From positions 1 to 64,000 of the forward strand of contig NZ_NGVR01000032.1 of NCBI RefSeq assembly GCF_002777965.1: DNA of 64,000 bases. Direction: 5' to 3'. Below, one piece after another: positions 58,824 through 64,000 of the stretch (its first letter is position 1; each line of letters opens with the position of its first letter). The notes under the pieces are model-generated. The model did not search any database. It worked only from the letters and a program-made list of their open reading frames with translations, and was not told the DNA's origin. The translations under genes were made by a program, and so were the position numbers. Source of the stretch: Proteus columbae (GTDB lineage: Bacteria; Pseudomonadota; Gammaproteobacteria; Enterobacterales; Enterobacteriaceae).

Positions 58824-58866
58824 AGGCTGCATATTAACTCCCTCAATAATATGCAGCCTTTTTTAT
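58824..58866 (+). terminator. Terminator of the siderophore reductase gene
   Basis: AGGCTGCATATTA (58824-58836) pairs perfectly with TAATATGCAGCCT (58847-58859), followed by TTTTTT. Confidence 0.93.
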
Positions 58867-58879
58867 TATACAAATATAA

Positions 58880-59572
58880 TTAATGTATATTTTTCTTATC
58901 TTGCTGATAATTTCCATCATCATCTATATAGATAACCGTAATTACTTGGTTCATATCAGCTTGCTTTTGATATTGAATGTACTGTTTTGCAAAAGGAGCA
59001 ACCATAATAGCATTTGTTAACAACTCTTCTTTATCATCAAAATAAATCTTCGAAATTGTAAAGTAATAAGCTGTAGGATTATTTATTTCTAAATATTCGC
59101 CATTATGAGTTATCCCTATTTTTTTAAAAACGTCCTCGGTGGTTAACTTAAGTTGTGCTGGACGATAAAAAAGTTTAATTCGTGTTTGCAATGCTAATTG
59201 TAATGTACTGAGGTTTTCTTTATTTTCTGGTTTAGGTGCAATATCTAATACATTTAAATAAAAAACAGATTCTCTATCTTTGGGTAACTGTTTTTCTAAT
59301 TGTTGTATTTTTAATTGTAATCCACCATTTGCAGTTATTTTTGCCATAGGTGGAATAACAATAAAAGGTGCTGTTGTCGTTTCTGGTGTGGACGCAATAT
59401 TCCCTTCATCTACCCAACTTTGTATTAATGTCGGCTGTTCACTTCGATTAAAAACTTGCAACGATATTATCGATTTATCGGCAGAAAGTATTAAGCGAGT
59501 ACGCTCAAGCACTACACTTGCATGAGTAAAATGTGCTATCAACATGAATAATAAAATTAAAACACCTTTCAT
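58880..59572 (-). CDS. Second periplasmic fimbrial chaperone
   Basis: The start at 59572 follows GGAAG by five bases and begins with the signal peptide MKGVLILLFMLIAHFTHA; the frame up to 59584 is longer without support. The 230-residue PapD-type chaperone has NGGLQLKIQQLEK-like strands, FYLNVLDIAP and LALQTRIKLFYRP, the last with the subunit-anchoring Lys. It is the last gene of the fimbrial operon, so it may be specific for the tip protein upstream. Confidence 0.88.
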   Translation of the reverse strand: MKGVLILLFMLIAHFTHASVVLERTRLILSADKSIISLQVFNRSEQPTLIQSWVDEGNIASTPETTTAPFIVIPPMAKITANGGLQLKIQQLEKQLPKDRESVFYLNVLDIAPKPENKENLSTLQLALQTRIKLFYRPAQLKLTTEDVFKKIGITHNGEYLEINNPTAYYFTISKIYFDDKEELLTNAIMVAPFAKQYIQYQKQADMNQVITVIYIDDDGNYQQDKKNIH

Positions 59573-59597
59573 TTTCGCTTCCATTTTTTATGGCTTA

Positions 59598-60674
59598 TTA
59601 ATCGTAAGACACCACAAGTGTTGCTGCACTTGTCATTTTTCCTTGAGTTACTGAATTAATATTATAAGGATAATAATAAGCGCCCATATTTATCGAAAAT
59701 GCAGAGGATATAGTACCACCTTGATTAACACTAAAAATACTAGTCGCACTACCTTGTGTATTAATATTGTCAGATAAAATAAGCGGGCTTGCGGTGTTAT
59801 CACTTTTTACGACACGGAACCCAACACCATTTGCACCTTGCGTTGTTGTGTTGGTTAATACAGTTTTATCCGTTGCCAATAAATTTTGACTTGATAAAAA
59901 CATCTTAATATTACGTGATGCTTTTGAGCCACTTAAAAAGTCTTGGCATGTAAAATTTAATGTAAAAGGGGTATATCCTGCTTTATCTACCGTTTTTGCA
60001 TCTTTTACGCTAATTAACGGCAATGAAACCACTAAACCGGCATTAGAAAAATTACACGTTGTCATCACCGGATTATATGTAATTTGCATCGGTTGCAAGA
60101 AAATATCATTTTGATCAACCGGCCACTGCCACGTTAATAAAAATTGAACTAATTTAGTGACGATAGTCAATAACCATTGAACAAGCCCCAGAGTCGATGC
60201 ATCAGAGGCTAAAATAACGGGTGTAACAATTGCTGTACTGCCACTAACTTCTGTGTAATTACTTGAGGGCTTACTACTCAATAACGTAAATTTTAAGGTG
60301 AAATTAGTATCTAAATCTGATGCTGGATGTGTTCCCGCAGGAATATTCGTTACGTTATCTTTCTCTAATGCCGTTAATGTAATAGAGACAAACTGCTTAC
60401 CACCATTAAAACCAATTGTTCCCGTTCTTCCATCATTAAAAGGTGAAGCAATACCTACTGTGTTAGGAAATAATCCCCTTGCTGTGCATTTATATGTACC
60501 CGGAAATGTTGTTCTACTCGATTTTGTGGTCGTTGTTGAAGTACTATTTAAATCCGCAGATAAATCAAAATTAACGTTGGGTGCAGTAATAGTGCTATCG
60601 GGTTTACAGTTAGCGATTGCCTGCTGGCTTATTGTTCCTAATAGCATTAAAAATATAAAGGCAGATGATTTCAT
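59598..60674 (-). CDS. Fimbrial tip adhesin-like protein
   Basis: The 358-residue secreted protein has a signal peptide (residues 1-22) and a mature start at NCKPDS. Residues about 23-200 would be the receptor-binding domain; from about 207 (TTCNFSNAG) follows a pilin domain ending MTSAATLVVSYD, with a beta-strand end used in donor-strand exchange. An odd hydrophobic stretch lies at 161-184 (LGLVQWLLTIVTKLVQFLLT). The receptor is unknown. It follows the usher by 11 bases. Confidence 0.8.
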   Translation of the reverse strand: MKSSAFIFLMLLGTISQQAIANCKPDSTITAPNVNFDLSADLNSTSTTTTKSSRTTFPGTYKCTARGLFPNTVGIASPFNDGRTGTIGFNGGKQFVSITLTALEKDNVTNIPAGTHPASDLDTNFTLKFTLLSSKPSSNYTEVSGSTAIVTPVILASDASTLGLVQWLLTIVTKLVQFLLTWQWPVDQNDIFLQPMQITYNPVMTTCNFSNAGLVVSLPLISVKDAKTVDKAGYTPFTLNFTCQDFLSGSKASRNIKMFLSSQNLLATDKTVLTNTTTQGANGVGFRVVKSDNTASPLILSDNINTQGSATSIFSVNQGGTISSAFSINMGAYYYPYNINSVTQGKMTSAATLVVSYD

Positions 60675-60685
60675 AAGACTTTCCT

Positions 60686-63199
60686 TTATCGACAGATATT
60701 ACTATTTTTATCCATCGTATTAACTAAATGATTAATCACACACTCTGTTTTTCCTGCCCCATTTAATTTAATCGAGACAGAAGAAGGTAACGCATCACTT
60801 TTTAAATAAAGTACACTCGATTGCCCAACATAACCGATACTCTGTTTCTTATTATTTAAAACTTCAGTACCAAAAGGTAAGCTTTCATCATTTTCTAAAG
60901 AAGCTCTGATAATGAACGTTTTACGCTGATCCGTGGTTAATGTGAGGTGATTAACAGCACCTAAATAAGGCGTAACATGCGTTATATTTCCTAAAACTTC
61001 TGCATTCGATGGGTATTCTGTATTTGTTAATATATAAGTATTCGTTCGATAAGGGATCGAATTCGCAACTAAAACAACACCTTGATTATTGGTTAATGTC
61101 GCTTTATTCCCATTGACCATCATATTATTCGCCATAGGCGCTTCAATAATGGTATAAGTTTTTCCAGTATCCCCAGAAAACGCAATATGACTAGGTATAG
61201 CAACAATAGTTCCTCGGGTTCCCAATCCACCTTGACGATAATTATTTGCTTCAGTATAAGAAGCAGATAAAGTGCTATAAGGATGGCGATAGCTCACATT
61301 AGCACCGACTAAATTATTCCCACCCGTCTGATTAGAGCCTGTTAAGGTATAATTAACCAAATCATCTTTACCTGCGGTTCCGCTCATACTCAATGTAGAT
61401 TGCTGATAGCGTGAATCAGTGGCATAAACCGAAGTATTAATATTTGCTCTTTTATCAAAAAATGAAATGGGCACACTGACGTTTAAATAATAACGAGTTT
61501 CTTCTTTATTATCGTAATTTCTTAATTTTGATACCGAAAGATTATAAGCAATATCTTTATAGTTATTTGAATAACCTAGTTGATACTCTCGATTACTCTC
61601 ATCAGTATTCCAATAATTTCGATGCGTTCCTGAAAGGAAAATAACACCTCGCTGGCCGCCTAAATATTGATTAAGGTTTATGGTAAACGTATTTTTTGCT
61701 CTAGAGCCGCGTAGTGCATCAAATGTTGTGAGATCTAAATCAGATGCAGCATTATTATTTCCCTGCTGCTTAGCAAGATCATTTTGATAATCTTTCCAAG
61801 CTTGGTAGTTATCATGAGAGTAAATTGAGTCCACAAAGCTATAATAATCACGGGTAGAGTAACGGTAAGCCGCCAGTGTTAAATTGGTTAATGTTGCATC
61901 CATATATTTGCTATATGCGAGACGAAAACTTTGGCCTGTTTTTTTGCCTGTTTGTAGATCTGCACTTGCATGAGTTATATCTGCGGAAATCGCCCCAAAG
62001 TTGAAATTCCAACCACTACCAATCAATGCCGAATAATAGTCTTCACTGGCAATTCCACCCGCATAAAGTGTAACAAGGTTATTTAAACCATAATGGAATT
62101 CACCTTGTGCAAATTTAGGTCGATAATCGGTATTACTAATACGTGACTCACCCACCATCACGTTATAGCGATATACACCTTCTTTTAACATATCGGGAAC
62201 GGCTGAAAACGGTACAGTAAAAGTTTCCCTTCTTCCATCGGCCTCTTGAATAACCACTAAGAGATCACCACCTCCCGCAGTAGGCTGAATATCTCGAAAG
62301 GAAAATTCACCCGGCGGTACATTTTCTTGAAAAACTAGATTTTCATTTTGATAAACACTCACTAATGCGTTTGTTTGTGCAACGCCACGAATAATAGGCG
62401 CAAATCCTTGACTTGAATTAGGTAACATTCCCATTTCAGTCGCCAATGAAGCACCTCTAAATGAAATACTGGTAAAGAGTGCGGCTGGCGTATAAAAATC
62501 ACCTATCGTTAATCCTGCGGTTATCTGGCTTAATGCTTTATAGATATAGCGGGTATTATTTTTCCATTGGCTTTTACCATGAGAATAATAAGTATAGTTA
62601 GACTCGTCTCTAAACTGCCATGCCCCTAAATTAATTCCTGAATTAATATTGGCAAAAAAACTCTCGTTATTACTTTTATTTCCTTTTTTTTCTTTGTAGT
62701 TATAGTAATTTAAATTGTAAGACAAAATCAGGGCTGAAATACCCTGTTCCCAATAACTGGGATCAACATATCCCACTTCTGATTGTTTAACAGAAATCTG
62801 AGGTGCTGTGATATCCAGCCTTAATCTATTAATATCTAATGTTGAAGCAACTCCCGTCGCCAATTCATTAGATAAAATTGTTTTTTGCTGTGCTATTTTT
62901 TGCTTTGCCGACAAAGATAAATTTAAACCTAACTTATTCACATCATCCGACTCAAAACTAGTCCCTGCATTATTCCCTAGCACATTGACTTCAAATTGCC
63001 CTTTCCACACCTGATTAACATACACATCAACAAGTTGCTTTCCTTCAGGTACTTTATCATCAATATAAAATCGTGAAATATCGCCATTCTTTGATTTTCC
63101 AACTAATAAAGATGTATCAAATCCCTCTGCATACAGATTTTGAGTATAATTTTGTATTCCTAAAAAAATAAGAACTGAGAGGTATTTTGAATTATTCAC
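60686..63199 (-). CDS. Fimbrial outer-membrane usher
   Basis: A GTG at 63199, seven bases after AGAGAT, starts an 837-residue protein with a signal peptide ending near NLYAEGF; the longer frame to 63271 would overlap the chaperone gene. The protein has the usher layout: N-terminal FDTSLLVGKSKNGDISRFYI, a 24-strand barrel with middle plug (VPPGEFSFRDIQPTAGGGDL), and C-terminal domains with two late cysteines. It secretes and orders pilin subunits in the outer membrane. It lies 14 bases after the first chaperone gene. Confidence 0.93.
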   Translation of the reverse strand: MNNSKYLSVLIFLGIQNYTQNLYAEGFDTSLLVGKSKNGDISRFYIDDKVPEGKQLVDVYVNQVWKGQFEVNVLGNNAGTSFESDDVNKLGLNLSLSAKQKIAQQKTILSNELATGVASTLDINRLRLDITAPQISVKQSEVGYVDPSYWEQGISALILSYNLNYYNYKEKKGNKSNNESFFANINSGINLGAWQFRDESNYTYYSHGKSQWKNNTRYIYKALSQITAGLTIGDFYTPAALFTSISFRGASLATEMGMLPNSSQGFAPIIRGVAQTNALVSVYQNENLVFQENVPPGEFSFRDIQPTAGGGDLLVVIQEADGRRETFTVPFSAVPDMLKEGVYRYNVMVGESRISNTDYRPKFAQGEFHYGLNNLVTLYAGGIASEDYYSALIGSGWNFNFGAISADITHASADLQTGKKTGQSFRLAYSKYMDATLTNLTLAAYRYSTRDYYSFVDSIYSHDNYQAWKDYQNDLAKQQGNNNAASDLDLTTFDALRGSRAKNTFTINLNQYLGGQRGVIFLSGTHRNYWNTDESNREYQLGYSNNYKDIAYNLSVSKLRNYDNKEETRYYLNVSVPISFFDKRANINTSVYATDSRYQQSTLSMSGTAGKDDLVNYTLTGSNQTGGNNLVGANVSYRHPYSTLSASYTEANNYRQGGLGTRGTIVAIPSHIAFSGDTGKTYTIIEAPMANNMMVNGNKATLTNNQGVVLVANSIPYRTNTYILTNTEYPSNAEVLGNITHVTPYLGAVNHLTLTTDQRKTFIIRASLENDESLPFGTEVLNNKKQSIGYVGQSSVLYLKSDALPSSVSIKLNGAGKTECVINHLVNTMDKNSNICR

Positions 63200-63212
63200 G
63201 ATGTTATCTCTA

Positions 63213-63905
63213 TTAGAGTTTAATATTCTGTGATTTATAAACACCAAAATCATCAACATAAATAACAACAACGGAATTGCTTTTTAATTTATTAATTAAA
63301 GGTAACTCACGAGAAGATAACGGCGGGATCATTTCAGAATCGACAAGCGTAATACGAGGTGTACCTTGTGTAGAAATAGAGGCTATCGTGAAATGATACT
63401 GTGAGTTATTTTTAACTAAAACTTTATCACCATTTAATTGATAAGTTATTTTCTCATTAACAAGTTCTGGTTTATCAGTTAAATCTTTTGGGCGATAAAA
63501 AACTTTAATTCGTGTTTTCATCGCTAATTGCAAATAACTTTTTCCTTTTAATGCTTCAGCATTTTCTGGAATATCGAGAATATTTAAATAGTATACCTGT
63601 TCAACATTTCCTGATAATTTTTCATCGGAATTTTTTATTCTTAATGTCTGACCTTGTCTACCTGCTATTTTTACAATTGGTGGATATAAATAAAAAGGAG
63701 AATTTGCATCTTCAGGTGTTGAGTTTATATCACCATCATCAATCCAACTTTGCACGAGTGAAGCTAAATCACCATTATTGGTCAATTGAAGATTAACACT
63801 ATCTGTTCCTTCATAATAAATAACCCGTGTACCATTAATAATGATATTAGAAAATACACTCGTCGGTAATATCAATGCCATTAAAAAAACGATTAACTTT
63901 TTCAT
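63213..63905 (-). CDS. First periplasmic fimbrial chaperone
   Basis: The ATG at 63905 (after AGGA) is preferred over 63914 and begins the signal peptide MKKLIVFLMALILPTSVFS. The 230-residue PapD-type chaperone shows NGTRVIYYEGTDSVNLQLTN, VQSWIDDGDINSTPED, VYYLNILDIPE and LAMKTRIKVFYRP with the conserved Lys. It delivers pilin subunits to the usher. It comes first after the major pilin and its attenuator, the usual order of chaperone-usher operons. Confidence 0.92.
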   Translation of the reverse strand: MKKLIVFLMALILPTSVFSNIIINGTRVIYYEGTDSVNLQLTNNGDLASLVQSWIDDGDINSTPEDANSPFYLYPPIVKIAGRQGQTLRIKNSDEKLSGNVEQVYYLNILDIPENAEALKGKSYLQLAMKTRIKVFYRPKDLTDKPELVNEKITYQLNGDKVLVKNNSQYHFTIASISTQGTPRITLVDSEMIPPLSSRELPLINKLKSNSVVVIYVDDFGVYKSQNIKL

Positions 63906-63917
63906 TATAAACATCCT

Positions 63918-63951
63918 AAAAAACCAGACCCAACATTGAGTCTGGTTTTTT
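63918..63951 (-). terminator. Attenuator between major pilin and chaperone genes
   Basis: AAAAAACCAGAC (63918-63929) pairs with GTCTGGTTTTTT (63940-63951). On minus, the T-run leads straight into the chaperone ribosome site. Such partial terminators lower chaperone and usher output relative to the pilin. Confidence 0.85.
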
Positions 63952-63955
63952 TATA

Positions 63956-64000
63956 TTATAAATAAGAAACAGTATAGATAACGTTAGAGTGTACTGGCCC
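63956..64000 (-). CDS. C-terminal end of a major fimbrial subunit (partial)
   Basis: On the minus strand the last 45 bases read as 14 codons and a TAA, giving the peptide GPVHSNVIYTVSYL. This is the end strand of pilins, with the conserved penultimate Tyr used in chaperone binding. The rest of the gene lies beyond the window. Its position before the attenuator and chaperone gene supports the call. Confidence 0.75.
   Translation of the reverse strand, partial: GPVHSNVIYTVSYL

Noticed and set aside
63200-63271. Upstream extension of the usher by 24 residues
   Set aside because: It would overlap the chaperone gene by 59 bases; the GTG at 63199 directly precedes a usable signal peptide.

Overview
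The window looks like chromosome of a Proteus species of the vulgaris/penneri/hauseri group (Morganellaceae). This is inferred from three things. The base composition is AT-rich. The core gene order is enterobacterial: murJ, rimJ-mdtH, ycdY/ghrA/tRNA-Ser and kdsA-prmC-prfA-hemA-lolB-ispE-prs-pth-ychF. There is also a class A cefuroximase gene of the CumA/HugA type with its divergent LysR regulator; this gene pair is typical of indole-positive Proteus and is not part of the usual P. mirabilis chromosome.

Layout. 1-8 kb: an IS-like end, a small lipoprotein, murJ, a TetR/GNAT divergent pair with a clear tandem operator, rimJ, mdtH, yceB and ycdY. 8-12 kb: an accessory block between ycdY and ghrA, the place where E. 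coli carries ycdX; it holds a 2OG-Fe(II) oxygenase and a very AT-rich 1041-residue protein that I cannot place with certainty. 12-27.5 kb: housekeeping genes (ghrA, tRNA-Ser-GGA, dauA, yhcC, kdsA, sirB1, prmC, prfA, hemA, lolB, ispE, prs, ychH, pth, ychF).

27.5-48 kb: a metabolic and transport region of three units. The first is a LysR regulator, an ankyrin-repeat protein, the AllH/AllF/AllG-type carbamoyltransferase subunits, an NCS2-like permease, a carbamate kinase and a Tat-targeted amidohydrolase. It reads as a pathway that opens a ureide-type compound, transfers its carbamoyl group to phosphate and makes ATP. The second is a PPC/DUF296 protein followed by a complete ECF transporter (S, T, A, A') and a DedA protein. 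The third is a TAXI-TRAP uptake system, a GntR/FCD regulator and an LhgO-type 2-hydroxyglutarate oxidase.

48-64 kb: cumR-like regulator and beta-lactamase, a small membrane protein, an Lrp/LysE pair, ves (HutD family), a MocR-type regulator, a CIO-type cytochrome bd oxidase with a 53-residue third subunit, a DUF805 protein and a Fur-controlled siderophore-interacting reductase. Last comes a chaperone-usher fimbrial operon on the minus strand; its major pilin lies mostly beyond the right edge, with only its last 14 codons visible.

The least explained parts are the 1041-residue protein, the carbamoyltransferase operon whose substrate is not evident, and the PPC-ECF cluster. No CRISPR array, prophage, rRNA operon or intact insertion sequence was seen.
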